Positions 8,983 through 17,736 are shown, counted from the stretch's first letter. The stretch is 46,064 nt of DNA from Halanaerobium saccharolyticum (GCF_004362045.1 NZ_SNWX01000025.1:1-46064); one strand, 5' to 3'. Notes: generated by a model from the letters alone, not told the origin. Translations and numbers: made by a program.

Positions 8983-9097
8983 GAGATTATATCCCCAAAT
9001 ATGTATGTTATATTATGAATATTATCATTTTATTTCATAATAGTAAATAATTTGAATATTCATATTAAATATATGGCTGCAAAAGGGCTGCAAAACT

Positions 9098-9128
9098 AAA
9101 AAAAGCCCTACCGATTAGCCGGTGGACT
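9098..9128 (-). terminator. terminator after tRNA-Arg(CCT)
   Basis: On the minus strand AGTCCACCG pairs with CGGTAGGGCT (one bulged A, one G-U) around GCTAAT, followed directly by a run of T residues. It lies about 36 nt beyond the tRNA 3' end. Confidence 0.8.
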
Positions 9129-9163
9129 TTAGTTGTCTTTACTGTTATATCAGGCATTATAAG

Positions 9164-9240
9164 TGGTGGGGTTAGGCGGATTTGAACCGCCGGCCTACAG
9201 ATTAGGAATCTGTTGCTCTATCCAGCTGAGCTATAACCCC
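9164..9240 (-). tRNA. tRNA-Arg (anticodon CCT)
   Basis: A 77-nt tRNA with encoded CCA. The acceptor GGGGTTA (from 9240) pairs with TAACCCC, with discriminator A. The anticodon stem-loop is ACAGA-TTCCTAA-TCTGT, giving CCT (reads AGG). The T-loop GTTCAAATC is present. A weak promoter may lie upstream: TTAAAA (9280-9275), 17 nt, TATGAT (9257-9252). Confidence 0.95.
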
Positions 9241-9285
9241 TCGTGAGCTCAATCATATCGGGAATTGGAAAATATTTTAATACCT

Positions 9286-9335
9286 AATAGAGCATCAGAT
9301 TATCTGTGATTTTTGAGATAATCTGTTGCTCTATT
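9286..9335. repeat. 20-bp inverted repeat sharing 15 nt with tRNA-Arg
   Basis: Arms 9286-9305 and 9316-9335 are complementary at 19 of 20 positions around a 10-nt loop. Bases 9320-9334 are identical to bases 9207-9221 inside the neighbouring tRNA-Arg(CCT) gene (D-arm to anticodon stem). No T run follows on the minus strand, so it is not a typical terminator for the upstream polyprenyl synthase gene, although it lies where one would be expected. Confidence 0.75.
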
Positions 9336-9431
9336 CTTTATTGGGAGATTTAAGGACTATCGAAAATAAATAACAGCTTATTATTACCTCTTACTCAAAT
9401 AATAATATAATATTTTGTAGTTTTTTTCAAT

Positions 9432-10391
9432 CTAAAATTTGCGTTCAACCTGAACTTCGATTAACTTTTTCAATTTCTTTTTCGCCTTATTATCCGGTAA
9501 TTGGACCAGATATTTTTTTACTCTACTAATAAAGAGATGAAGAATGTCCCGGCTTTCTTCCAGCACACCTGAACTTTTTACATCAGCAATAATCTCATTT
9601 ACTACTTTATCATTTAAAATAGTTTTATTGTATACCTCATATTTATTTTTATACTTATCCTTATTAAGAAGTAAAATCACAGGGAGAGTAATTACTCCTT
9701 CTTTTAAATCCTGAGCAAGTAATTTCCCGGTCTCTTTTTCATTACCTTCAAAATCAAGAAGATCATCCTGAATCTGAAAAGCCATCCCAATTTCTAAACC
9801 CAGTTTATATAAAATATTTAACCTTCTACCTCTTATTCCACTGACATAAGCCCCAAGATAACTGCTTAAAGCAAAAAGAAGAGCTGTTTTATGTCTTATC
9901 CTTCTATAATAATCTCTTATTCCAATCTGAAAATCGAATCGTTTTTCCGATTGTTCAATTTCTCCTTCACATAAAAGTCTTACATTTTTATTCATTTTTC
10001 GGAGAGTCTTTTTATCCAGATATTCAAAAAAGATATCAAAGGTTCGAGATAACAAAAAGTCACCAATAAAAACTGCCTCTTTTTTGCCAAATCTTTTTTG
10101 AGCAGTTTTCTTACCCCGCCTCAGAGCTGCATTATCTATAATATCATCATGGACCAGGGAAGCCATATGCAGCAGCTCAATTCCACTTCCCAGCTGCAGC
10201 AGTTTTTCTTTATCATAATCTCCAAAAGAAGCAGCAAGAAACATTAAAAAGGGCCGTAACTTCTTACCACCACCATTAATCAAATCTTCCACTGCTTGAT
10301 TAATTATTGGTCTTTTTGATTTCGTAATTTTAATAATATTTTCATTTAATTCCTTGCGTATTTTCTGATAGAGTTTATCTTCAATTAGCAA
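9432..10391 (-). CDS. hepT: polyprenyl diphosphate synthase (heptaprenyl-type)
   Basis: A trans-isoprenyl diphosphate synthase of about 319 aa that condenses IPP onto an allylic primer to make a quinone side chain. The first Asp-rich motif is LVHDDIIDNAALRRG (DDxxD, ~75) and the second is FQIQDDLLDFEGN (~200); KKLRPF and RFG are also present. TTG 10391 is chosen because AAGGTG lies 6 nt upstream; the frame overlaps the end of apbE by 11 nt, so translation is coupled. Being joined to an ApbE-type protein and divergent from ndh2 suggests it makes the (demethyl)menaquinone chain used by that dehydrogenase, like DmkB of Listeria. Chain length cannot be proven from sequence. The symbol is approximate. 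Confidence 0.88.
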   Translation of the reverse strand: MLIEDKLYQKIRKELNENIIKITKSKRPIINQAVEDLINGGGKKLRPFLMFLAASFGDYDKEKLLQLGSGIELLHMASLVHDDIIDNAALRRGKKTAQKRFGKKEAVFIGDFLLSRTFDIFFEYLDKKTLRKMNKNVRLLCEGEIEQSEKRFDFQIGIRDYYRRIRHKTALLFALSSYLGAYVSGIRGRRLNILYKLGLEIGMAFQIQDDLLDFEGNEKETGKLLAQDLKEGVITLPVILLLNKDKYKNKYEVYNKTILNDKVVNEIIADVKSSGVLEESRDILHLFISRVKKYLVQLPDNKAKKKLKKLIEVQVERKF

Positions 10392-11430
10392 AGCTTTCAC
10401 CTTCAATTATATTAAAATCAGAATCAGTAATCTCTATTATATCTTTTAAACCTGAAGAAAGATAAACATCCAACTTTTCTGTAATAAACATAACTTCAAC
10501 ATTTTCCAGAGACTCAATAAAGTTCATCCCTTTTTCCAGACCCATTACATAAACAGCTGTGGAAAGTGCATCAGCATCAAAAGAATTCTCACTAATAATA
10601 CTGGCACTTAAAAGATTATTTCGAGCTGGATAGCCAGTTTCAGGATTTATTATATGATGATAGAGCTTACCGTTTTCTTCAAAATATCTTTCATAATTAC
10701 CAGAAGTAACTATAGTTGAATCAACTGCATCAACAATAGCCATCACATTTCCTCTTCCCTCCCGGGGATCCTGAATTCCAATTTTCCAGGGAGAACCATC
10801 TACTTTATTACCAATTACCAGAACATTGCCACCGAGATTTACAAAAGCATGTTGAATCCCATGTTTCTGCACTACATCTTTAACCTCTTCGGCAGCATAT
10901 CCCTTGGCAATTCCTCCCAGATCAATTTTAACTCCTGGATTAGTAATTTTGGCTGAATTCTCGTACAGCTTTAAGTACTGATAGCCTGTATTTGATAAAG
11001 CTTTTTCAATTTCAGATTGAGTCGGAACGGCAGCATCTTCAGTTCCGATACCCCATAATTCAACTAGTGCTCCAATTGTTGGATCAAAACTACCATCAGT
11101 CATTTTAGCATATTCTAATGCTTTTTTTAAAACAGCCATGCTTGCTTGAGAAATCTGTATTTTTGTTTTGGGATTATGGTTCAATTCATAAATATCGCTG
11201 GATTTAATAGTTTTACTCATCAAATTTTCAATTTCTCTAATTCTTTCCATGCTTTCTTCAACTGCAACTTCTGCATTTTCTCCATGGGCCTGCATCTGAA
11301 CTAAAGTATCCATTAAAAACGCAGTATCTTTTGCCTGAGGCAATTCCTCTGCCTTATTTCCACAGGCGGTTAAAATCAATAAAAATACTGCAAGTATAGT
11401 AATCAGAATTAACTTTTTGTTCTTAAACAA
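10381..11430 (-). CDS. apbE: ApbE-family FAD:protein FMN transferase lipoprotein
   Basis: A membrane-anchored flavin transferase (349 aa) that attaches FMN to Thr/Ser of target proteins outside the membrane. The N terminus is a lipoprotein signal: a basic FKNKK, a hydrophobic core, and lipobox LTAC-G with Cys ~23. Family landmarks are FLMDTLVQMQAHG (~40), VKIDLGGIAKGYAAEEV (~170), HAFVNLGGNVLVIG, IINPETGYPARN (~260) and SFDADALSTAVYVMG (~285, the metal-binding D-A-x-S/T region). It overlaps the polyprenyl synthase start and is divergent from ndh2. In Listeria the homologous FmnB acts in extracellular electron transfer. Other ApbE proteins flavinylate Rnf or Nqr subunits, so the target remains open. 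Confidence 0.92.
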   Translation of the reverse strand: MFKNKKLILITILAVFLLILTACGNKAEELPQAKDTAFLMDTLVQMQAHGENAEVAVEESMERIREIENLMSKTIKSSDIYELNHNPKTKIQISQASMAVLKKALEYAKMTDGSFDPTIGALVELWGIGTEDAAVPTQSEIEKALSNTGYQYLKLYENSAKITNPGVKIDLGGIAKGYAAEEVKDVVQKHGIQHAFVNLGGNVLVIGNKVDGSPWKIGIQDPREGRGNVMAIVDAVDSTIVTSGNYERYFEENGKLYHHIINPETGYPARNNLLSASIISENSFDADALSTAVYVMGLEKGMNFIESLENVEVMFITEKLDVYLSSGLKDIIEITDSDFNIIEGESFAN

Positions 11431-11528
11431 ATTATCACTTCCTATTTGATAAAATTTATTCTACAACTAAATTAATTTTTACACAAAATAATAAAAAATA
11501 TCCTGAAAACCTCGGGTAAATCACTTAC

Positions 11529-11556
11529 ATTTTATCATAAATACTTGAAATTGCAA
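11529..11556 (-). promoter_or_regulatory. promoter for apbE-hepT
   Basis: On the minus strand TTGCAA (11556-11551), 16 nt, TAAAAT (11534-11529). The flanks, TTTGCAATTT and TTATGATAAAATG, mirror those of the ndh2 promoter on the other strand. Confidence 0.55.
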
Positions 11557-11584
11557 AAATAACCTGAGTATTTAACTAAGAAAT

Positions 11585-11612
11585 TTGCAATTTATTTATA
11601 TTATGCTATAAT
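11585..11612 (+). promoter_or_regulatory. extended -10 promoter for ndh2
   Basis: TTGCAA (11585-11590), 16 nt, then TGCTATAAT, a perfect -10 (11607-11612) with an extended TGn. The start codon is 133 nt further on. Confidence 0.7.
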
Positions 11613-11744
11613 GATAGTGTGAAAAAAATAACTCATGACTGTTATTTTAGTGTATGTGAATTTAAAAATTTAAGCTTAATAAATCGGTCATGACAGGATA
11701 AAGCTAATAAAAATAAGGGAAAATAAATTAAAGGAGGTAAAAAA

Positions 11745-13523
11745 TTGAGTAATAATATTATTATACTTGGAGCAGGTTATGGTGGAGTAGCTGCTGCTCA
11801 AACTCTACATAAAAAATTAAAAAAACACCCTGACTCTACAATTACTCTCATTGACAGGAATTCATATCATACCCTGTTAACAGAATTACATGAGGTGGCA
11901 GGTAATAGGATTGATGAAGATGCTCTCGAAATTGATTTAGAGAGAATTTTTTCTTCAACCAGGGTAAATGTAATTCAGGATGAGATTAATAATATCGATT
12001 TTGAAAATCAGATTTTAAGTTCTGAAGATCATCAATATACCTATGATTATTTAATTATGGGAGCCGGCAGCAAGCCGAGTCACTGTGGAGTTGAGGGTGT
12101 AGGGGAACATGCCTTTACTTTATGGTCGATGGATGATGCAAATAGTATCAAAAAACATGTTGAGAATTGTATGCAGGAAGCAAGAATCACTAATGATCCT
12201 GCTGAACGAAAGGAACTGCTATCCTTTGCAGTTGCCGGTGGAGGTTTTACCGGAGTTGAGATGGTTGGTGAGTTACTTGAATGGCTTGATGAATACAGCA
12301 AAGAATATAATATACCCCGAGATGAAATAGAAATTTATAACTTTGAAGGCCTTGATCAAATACTTCCAAATCTCAGTGATGAACTGGTAGAAAAAGCAAT
12401 GAATTATATGAGAGATAACGGAGTTAATATCAAAACAGGTGAATTTGTTGACAAAATAGAAGAAAATAAGTTAATCTTAAATGATGGAGTGGAAGTTGAT
12501 GCCCGGACTATTATCTGGACCTGTGGTGTACAGGCAGCTGACTTTGCTGCAAATTCTGGTCTGGCTACTGACCGTGCAAATCGGATAAAAGTAAATGAAT
12601 ATCTGCAGACAGAAGATTATTCCAATGTATATGCTATTGGTGATAATGCAGCGGCTCCCTGGAAAGATGATCAGATCTTACCTGCATTAGTCGAGTCTGC
12701 TCAGCAGACAGGAGAATGTGCAGCTAAAAATGTGGTAGCTGAAATTAAAGGTGGTTCTAAAGAAGAACTTGAACCAAACTTACATGGAGTAATGGTTTCA
12801 GTTGGAAGCAGCTATGCAGTTGCTGAAGTTATGGGCTTATCATTAACAGGAATTCCAGCTATGTTTATGAAACACTCTGTTAATATGTTCTACCGTTTTG
12901 AAATAGGTGGAATAAAAGAAACATACAGTATGATTACTGAATATATGAAAGAACAGGCTTCTCATAAAGGCTTACTGCCACAGCTGTTTGGCTTTGTCAG
13001 TGAGACTTCGAGATCACTCTGGTTAGTTCTTTTGCGTGTTTTTGTTGGAATTATGTGGCTTTATGAAGGCTATACTAAAGTAAGAGACGGCTGGTTATGG
13101 AGTCCAGATTATTTAGTCTCTGGAGCTTCAGCATCACCGATTGGTGACTATGCTGTTGGCTGGTATGTCTGGCTAAATGAAGCTATCATCTTTAAGTTTC
13201 CACTTTTCTTTCAAATTGTAGTAACTCTAAGTATGATAGGAATAGGTATTTCCTTAATCTTTGGTTTATTTGCAACACTGGGCGCCTTAGGTTCTGCTGG
13301 ATTTTCAGTTAACTTTTTACTGGCCGGCCAATATGCCCACTGGTCCAGTGACTATCCCGGACACTTTAGTCCTTTATTCTGGTTCCTCTTTGGCTCAATC
13401 GCTTTAATAGGTTCCGGACGTTCTTTCGGGCTCGATTATTATGTTCTACCGTGGCTTAAAAGCAAGATCTGGAGCAGACCGAAAGATAAGGATCAGGATC
13501 TGCAAAAAGTAGTTAAACAATAG
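11745..13523 (+). CDS. ndh2: type II NADH dehydrogenase with C-terminal membrane domain
   Basis: A 592-aa fusion. Residues ~1-400 are an NDH-2 flavoenzyme moving electrons from NADH to quinone: FAD site IIILGAGYGGVAAAQ, NADH site FAVAGGGFTGVEMVGEL (~160), and VYAIGDNAA (~297), the FAD-binding ATG/GD motif. Residues ~415-592 form four or five membrane segments resembling DoxX-like proteins (LLRVFVGIMWLYEGYTKV, SMIGIGISLIFGLFATLG, LFWFLFGSIALIGSG). Ordinary NDH-2 is ~400 aa and only peripherally bound. Ndh2 of the Listeria flavin-based extracellular electron transfer locus has this same extra membrane domain. The start is TTG with AAAGGAGG 7 nt upstream. A strong terminator follows. No terminal oxidase is seen, so export of electrons is a plausible role. 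Confidence 0.9.
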   Translation: MSNNIIILGAGYGGVAAAQTLHKKLKKHPDSTITLIDRNSYHTLLTELHEVAGNRIDEDALEIDLERIFSSTRVNVIQDEINNIDFENQILSSEDHQYTYDYLIMGAGSKPSHCGVEGVGEHAFTLWSMDDANSIKKHVENCMQEARITNDPAERKELLSFAVAGGGFTGVEMVGELLEWLDEYSKEYNIPRDEIEIYNFEGLDQILPNLSDELVEKAMNYMRDNGVNIKTGEFVDKIEENKLILNDGVEVDARTIIWTCGVQAADFAANSGLATDRANRIKVNEYLQTEDYSNVYAIGDNAAAPWKDDQILPALVESAQQTGECAAKNVVAEIKGGSKEELEPNLHGVMVSVGSSYAVAEVMGLSLTGIPAMFMKHSVNMFYRFEIGGIKETYSMITEYMKEQASHKGLLPQLFGFVSETSRSLWLVLLRVFVGIMWLYEGYTKVRDGWLWSPDYLVSGASASPIGDYAVGWYVWLNEAIIFKFPLFFQIVVTLSMIGIGISLIFGLFATLGALGSAGFSVNFLLAGQYAHWSSDYPGHFSPLFWFLFGSIALIGSGRSFGLDYYVLPWLKSKIWSRPKDKDQDLQKVVKQ

Positions 13524-13565
13524 ATTATAGATTAAATCATTTTTAATAAAAACTAGAATAAGAAA

Positions 13566-13599
13566 AAAAGCAGGAGCTTTAATTAAGGCTCCTGCTTTT
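13566..13599. terminator. bidirectional intrinsic terminator
   Basis: AAAAGCAGGAGC (13566-13577) pairs perfectly with GCTCCTGCTTTT (13588-13599). It sits between convergent ndh2 and the methyltransferase gene and serves both directions. Confidence 0.9.
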
Positions 13600-13644
13600 C
13601 TAATTTAAATGTTATTTTCAGCTGCAAAGTTTCTTTAAGAAATA

Positions 13645-14574
13645 CTAGAATAAATATTTTAAGCTAACCAAAAAGTAATCAATTCTATTTTTGGCTCCAT
13701 AATATATTTTTTTAAGTTTACCCTGATTATTTTGCAATCTACCTTCATTTTTTGCAGCAGCAAAGTAAAGACGATCCGAATTGTTTTTTCCTTTTGCAAA
13801 GCTGAAGGCATTATAAACATCTACAGTTTTAAAACCACTATTTTTGAGCAGCCTTAAGATAGTCTCAATTTTATAGCCCCGCTCACTGTGCGTTTCCTCA
13901 AAACAGGGCAGCTGGTCATTATCCGGACAGATTTTTAATTTAACCTGCCATAAATTCTCCTTTGATTTTACAAGATCTTCCCAGAAACACTCATAACTAT
14001 CTCCTTCAATTACAAATGACTTTTCCTCAATTGTTTTGATTCTACCAATTGAATTCATGTCAAAGATAAAAAGACCATCTTTGGTCAAGGAATCTGCAGC
14101 ACTCTCAAAACAATTCTTTAGTTGATCTATATCAGTCAAATAATTTAGGCTATCAAAGAATGATACTACTAGATCGAACTTGTTTTCAAAGGAAAAATCG
14201 GTCATATTTAGAGCCTTAAAGTTAATACTCAGCTGACGCTTTCCCTGCTCCAGCTGATAACTCATTTCATTTTCTTCAGTAAAAAAATAATTGAAGTCCT
14301 GAGAGTTCTTAATTTTAGTTTCTAATTTTTCTGCAGCCTTAGCCAGCATAGCTGAGGATAAATCCAGCGCAGTAATTCTATTGATAAACTGCAGTTCAAT
14401 CAACTTAAAGGTCATATTAGAGGTTCCAGAAGCCAGTTCCAGTACTGACTCTGGCTGATGTTTATAATATTTTAAAAGATCTTTTAAATATCTGGACCAG
14501 TATTGATAAGGTACATTTTTCATTACATCATCATAGATTTCAGCAAAATATGTGGTATAGCTGTGCTCCACCAT
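13645..14574 (-). CDS. class I SAM-dependent methyltransferase
   Basis: A 309-aa cytoplasmic methyltransferase of unknown substrate. The SAM-binding motif I reads VLELASGTSNMTF (~42), ALDLSSAMLAKA is motif II (~75), and DLVVSFFDSLNYLTD (~140) and GLFIFDMNS (~175) follow. The C-terminal ~60 residues are basic and unassigned. The start ATG lies 2 nt after the engB stop with AGGGG upstream, so it is the distal gene of a lon-engB-methyltransferase operon. Nothing in the context points to a specific target; small-molecule or ubiquinone/menaquinone-type methylation is only a guess. Confidence 0.82.
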   Translation of the reverse strand: MVEHSYTTYFAEIYDDVMKNVPYQYWSRYLKDLLKYYKHQPESVLELASGTSNMTFKLIELQFINRITALDLSSAMLAKAAEKLETKIKNSQDFNYFFTEENEMSYQLEQGKRQLSINFKALNMTDFSFENKFDLVVSFFDSLNYLTDIDQLKNCFESAADSLTKDGLFIFDMNSIGRIKTIEEKSFVIEGDSYECFWEDLVKSKENLWQVKLKICPDNDQLPCFEETHSERGYKIETILRLLKNSGFKTVDVYNAFSFAKGKNNSDRLYFAAAKNEGRLQNNQGKLKKIYYGAKNRIDYFLVSLKYLF

Positions 14575-14576
14575 TT

Positions 14577-15179
14577 TTAGCCCCTATCTTTTGCCAGCTG
14601 CATCAAAAAATCAAGATACTCATAAACTTCTCTACTTCCTTCTCCAGTCTGAGCGGAAAAGTAAGTAAAATTATCCTCTTCTGTCAAGTTTAGCTCCTTG
14701 TAAATTAATTTTTTTTGTTTAGCCTTTTTGTTATTTGATATTTTATCCACTTTAGTAGCAGCAATCCGATAGCTTAAACCACTGGCTTGAAGCCATTCGA
14801 CCATCATTTTATCATCTTTAGTTGGTTTATGGCGGCAGTCAATAATCTGAACTACTCCAATTAAATTTTCCCTGTAATTTAAATAAGTATCAATTAATTC
14901 TGCCCAGTCGTCTTTAACCTTCTGCGGTACATTGGCAAAACCATAGCCAGGTAAATCTACTAAATAAAATTTATCTTCAATATTATAATAATTTAAGGAT
15001 TGAGTTCTACCCGGAGTATTACTGGTCCTGGCCAGTTTTTTTTGTCTGGTGAGTCTATTGATCAAAGATGACTTACCTACATTAGAACGACCACTGAAAG
15101 CTACCTCAGGCTGCTGCAGCCTGGGGCAGTCTTCATATTTAAATACACTTGTATAAAATTCTGCATTACTAATCTGCAT
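14577..15179 (-). CDS. engB: ribosome-biogenesis GTPase EngB/YsxC
   Basis: A 200-aa GTPase needed for assembly of the 50S ribosomal subunit. All G motifs are present: G1 SGRSNVGKSSLIN (~27), G2 region NTPGRTQSLNYY, G3 DLPGYGFANV (~75), G4 ATKVDK (~143) and G5 YFSAQTGEG (~175). ATG 15179 is chosen because GAGG lies 9 nt upstream; ATG 15188 has no spacing from that site. The frame overlaps the end of lon by 11 nt. The lon-engB order is standard in Firmicutes and shows co-transcription. Confidence 0.95.
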   Translation of the reverse strand: MQISNAEFYTSVFKYEDCPRLQQPEVAFSGRSNVGKSSLINRLTRQKKLARTSNTPGRTQSLNYYNIEDKFYLVDLPGYGFANVPQKVKDDWAELIDTYLNYRENLIGVVQIIDCRHKPTKDDKMMVEWLQASGLSYRIAATKVDKISNNKKAKQKKLIYKELNLTEEDNFTYFSAQTGEGSREVYEYLDFLMQLAKDRG

Positions 15180-17517
15180 GATTCTCATCCTCTAATAATA
15201 AAAGATCCATTACCTCATCCATATGAGAGACAAAACTCACATTAAGATCTCTGGTGATTTCTTTTTCAATTTCTTTAAACATATTTTCGTTCTTTTTCGG
15301 TAAAATAAAGTTTTCTATTCCCGCTCTGCGTCCAGCAAGAATTTTAGTTTTCAAACCACCGATTGGAAGTACTCTTCCTCTTAAAGAAATTTCTCCAGTC
15401 ATTGCATAATCTCCTCTAACCTTACGTCCGGTTAAAGCAGAAGCTAACGCAATAGCAATTGTGATACCTGCTGAAGGTCCATCCTTGGGAACTGCTCCCT
15501 GAGGAACATGAATATGAATATCATATTTCTTATAAAATCCATCACTTAAATTTAATTCATTCTGCTTGGAGCGAACATAACTTAAGGCTGCCTGTGCAGA
15601 TTCTTTCATTACATCTCCTAAAGAACCAGTCAGAGTTAGCTCTCCTTTTCCAGGGACTACTGCAACCTCAATATCTAAAATATCTCCTCCAGCCTGATTA
15701 TAGGCCAGACCGGTTGCCACTCCAACTCTATTCTCCAGATTAGTTTCCTGATGTTCATAATCAGGTAAGCCCAGATGTTTTTCCACACTATTGACTGCTA
15801 CCAGAGCTTTGCGATCTCTTCCTTCCACAAATTCCTTGGCCACCTTACGAGTAATGGCAGCAAGTTTGCGCTCCAGATTTCTCACTCCAGCTTCCCTGGT
15901 ATATTCCCTAATCACTTTTAAAATCGCATTGGAAGAAATGTTAATCTGATCTTCTTTTAAACCGTGATCTTCATAAATCTTGGGCAGCAGATGTCCCTCT
16001 GCAATTTTAAGCTTTTCATCCTCGGTATAGCCTGGAATCTCAATCAATTCCATTCGATCAAGCAGTGGTGCCGGAATTGTATGAGCCACATTGGCAGTTG
16101 TTACAAATAAAACCTGTGAAAGATCAAAAGGAACTTCCAGATAGTGATCACCAAACTCCTTGTTCTGCTCTGGATCCAGGACTTCAAGCAGGGCAGAAGC
16201 AGGATCACCTCTAAAATCAGAACTCATTTTATCAACCTCATCCAGCAGAAAAACCGGGTTTTTGCTGCCGGCATCACGCATTGCATTAATGATTCTTCCG
16301 GGACGAGAACCGATATAGGTTCGGCGGTGACCTCTAATCTCTGCCTCATCTCTAATTCCACCTAAGGAGAGGCGGACAAAATCTCTATCCAGAGCTCTGG
16401 CAATTGAACGTCCGAGAGAAGTTTTACCAACACCTGGTGCTCCTACCAGACATAAGATTGGACTCTTTTTGGCTGGAGCCATTTTGCGAACTGCCAGATA
16501 TTCTAAAATCCTTTCTTTAACATCTTTCAGACCATAATGGTCTGCTTCTAAAATCTCCTCCGAATTCTTAATATCAATTTCATTATCTTTTTCATAATTC
16601 CAGGGAAGATCCAGAATACAATCCAGATAATTACGAATAACTGTGGCTTCCGGTGACATATTGGGAGTTCGATCAAGTTTCTCAATTTCCTCTTCAACCT
16701 TTTCAGCTACCTTTTCGGGTAAATCAGCTTCTTCCAGTTTTTCATAATAATCATCTATTTCGTCAGTTGTACTTTTATCTTCATCAAGTTCATCCTGAAT
16801 AACTTTCATTTTTTCTCTTAAATAATATTCTTTTTGATTTTTTTCTACTTTCTTTTTGACTCTTTTATTTATATCCTGCTCAATTTTTAAAACTTCAATT
16901 TCATCCTGCAGCAGACTCAGCATTTTTTCTAAACGGACTATAATATCAGTTGCTTCTAATAATTCCTGCAGCTGCTTATATTTTAATTCAACCTGAGAAG
17001 AAATAACATCTGCCAGACGACCAGGATCTTCAATGTTGCTGACTGACATAATCGTTTCAGCAGGTAAATTGCGGTTATATTTAATGTACTCCTCAAATTC
17101 TTTAACTACTGTTCTCATTAAAGCCTTAACATCTGTAGTAACTTCAACTTTTTCTTCTGGTCGACTTGCTGCTTCTACCAGAAAATATTCTTCTGTATCA
17201 AGATATTCAATAACCTCAGCTCTTTCTAAACCTTCTACAACAACTTTAATCATTCCATTGGGAAGTTTAACCAATTGCTTAACTTCTGCAATTGTTCCAA
17301 AACTGTATATTTCATCAATTTCCGGTTCTTCTACTGTTTCATCCTTCTGGGCAGCTATAATAATTTTCTTTTCCTCCATCATTGCTTCCTCCAGAGCAGC
17401 AACAGACTTATCTCTGCCAACTAAAAGAGGAATTACCATATGTGGAAAAACAATTACCCCACGGGATGCCAGTAGAGGCAGCTCCATTACTTCTTTAATT
17501 TCATTTTCTTCAGCCAT
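15169..17517 (-). CDS. lon: ATP-dependent protease Lon
   Basis: A 782-aa LonA protease, full length. The N-terminal substrate-recognition domain (ELPLLASRGVIVFPHMVIPL, ~12-31) is followed by a coiled-coil region, the AAA+ module (GAPGVGKTSLG ~357, FLLDEVDKM ~425), and the C-terminal Ser-Lys protease with the catalytic Ser in PKDGPSAGITIAIAL (~678) and Lys in GGLKTKILAGRRAG (~720). It degrades misfolded and regulatory proteins in the cytoplasm. AGAGGTG lies 7 nt before the ATG. It follows clpX but a strong terminator lies between, so it has its own promoter; none was confidently identified, and no CIRCE-like repeat was seen. Confidence 0.98.
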   Translation of the reverse strand: MAEENEIKEVMELPLLASRGVIVFPHMVIPLLVGRDKSVAALEEAMMEEKKIIIAAQKDETVEEPEIDEIYSFGTIAEVKQLVKLPNGMIKVVVEGLERAEVIEYLDTEEYFLVEAASRPEEKVEVTTDVKALMRTVVKEFEEYIKYNRNLPAETIMSVSNIEDPGRLADVISSQVELKYKQLQELLEATDIIVRLEKMLSLLQDEIEVLKIEQDINKRVKKKVEKNQKEYYLREKMKVIQDELDEDKSTTDEIDDYYEKLEEADLPEKVAEKVEEEIEKLDRTPNMSPEATVIRNYLDCILDLPWNYEKDNEIDIKNSEEILEADHYGLKDVKERILEYLAVRKMAPAKKSPILCLVGAPGVGKTSLGRSIARALDRDFVRLSLGGIRDEAEIRGHRRTYIGSRPGRIINAMRDAGSKNPVFLLDEVDKMSSDFRGDPASALLEVLDPEQNKEFGDHYLEVPFDLSQVLFVTTANVAHTIPAPLLDRMELIEIPGYTEDEKLKIAEGHLLPKIYEDHGLKEDQINISSNAILKVIREYTREAGVRNLERKLAAITRKVAKEFVEGRDRKALVAVNSVEKHLGLPDYEHQETNLENRVGVATGLAYNQAGGDILDIEVAVVPGKGELTLTGSLGDVMKESAQAALSYVRSKQNELNLSDGFYKKYDIHIHVPQGAVPKDGPSAGITIAIALASALTGRKVRGDYAMTGEISLRGRVLPIGGLKTKILAGRRAGIENFILPKKNENMFKEIEKEITRDLNVSFVSHMDEVMDLLLLEDENHAD

Positions 17518-17625
17518 TAATTTTCACCTCTATCAATTATATTTAAATAACTAATTACTTATTGCTTATAATCTATTCTATTTTTATAATTCGGGATTAC
17601 TTAACTTTCCCCTCCAATATTCTTC

Positions 17626-17678
17626 AAAAAAAACGAAAGAGATAATACCACTCACTCTTTAGGAGTAATATTATCTCT
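17626..17678 (-). terminator. terminator after clpX
   Basis: On the minus strand 17678-17663 pairs with 17653-17638 over 16 bp (two G-U wobbles) around a 9-nt loop. The stem is followed by TTTCGTTTTTTTT. It separates the tig-clpP-clpX operon from lon. Confidence 0.88.
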
Positions 17679-17736
17679 AGATCTTATCACAGCTTAATTT
17701 ATCTTAAACAGTTTCTATTATTTAATCTTTTAGCTG

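Larger units (their letters stand above)
11431..11744. other. 314-bp divergent intergenic region between apbE and ndh2
   Basis: It contains one promoter for each direction (annotated separately) and no ORF with a ribosome binding site. Downstream of the ndh2 promoter, the sequence TCATGAC occurs twice (about 11633 and 11688), each containing the palindrome TCATGA. This could be an operator in the 5' leader. No known riboswitch was recognised in the ~125-nt leader. Confidence 0.6.

Noticed and set aside
9075-9095. Direct repeat of GGCTGCAAAA-like words before the tRNA-Arg terminator
   Set aside because: Two short copies only; no evidence beyond chance in AT-rich DNA.
12080-12330. Short frames on both strands inside ndh2
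   Set aside because: They are shadows of the ndh2 reading frame, without RBS or recognisable product.
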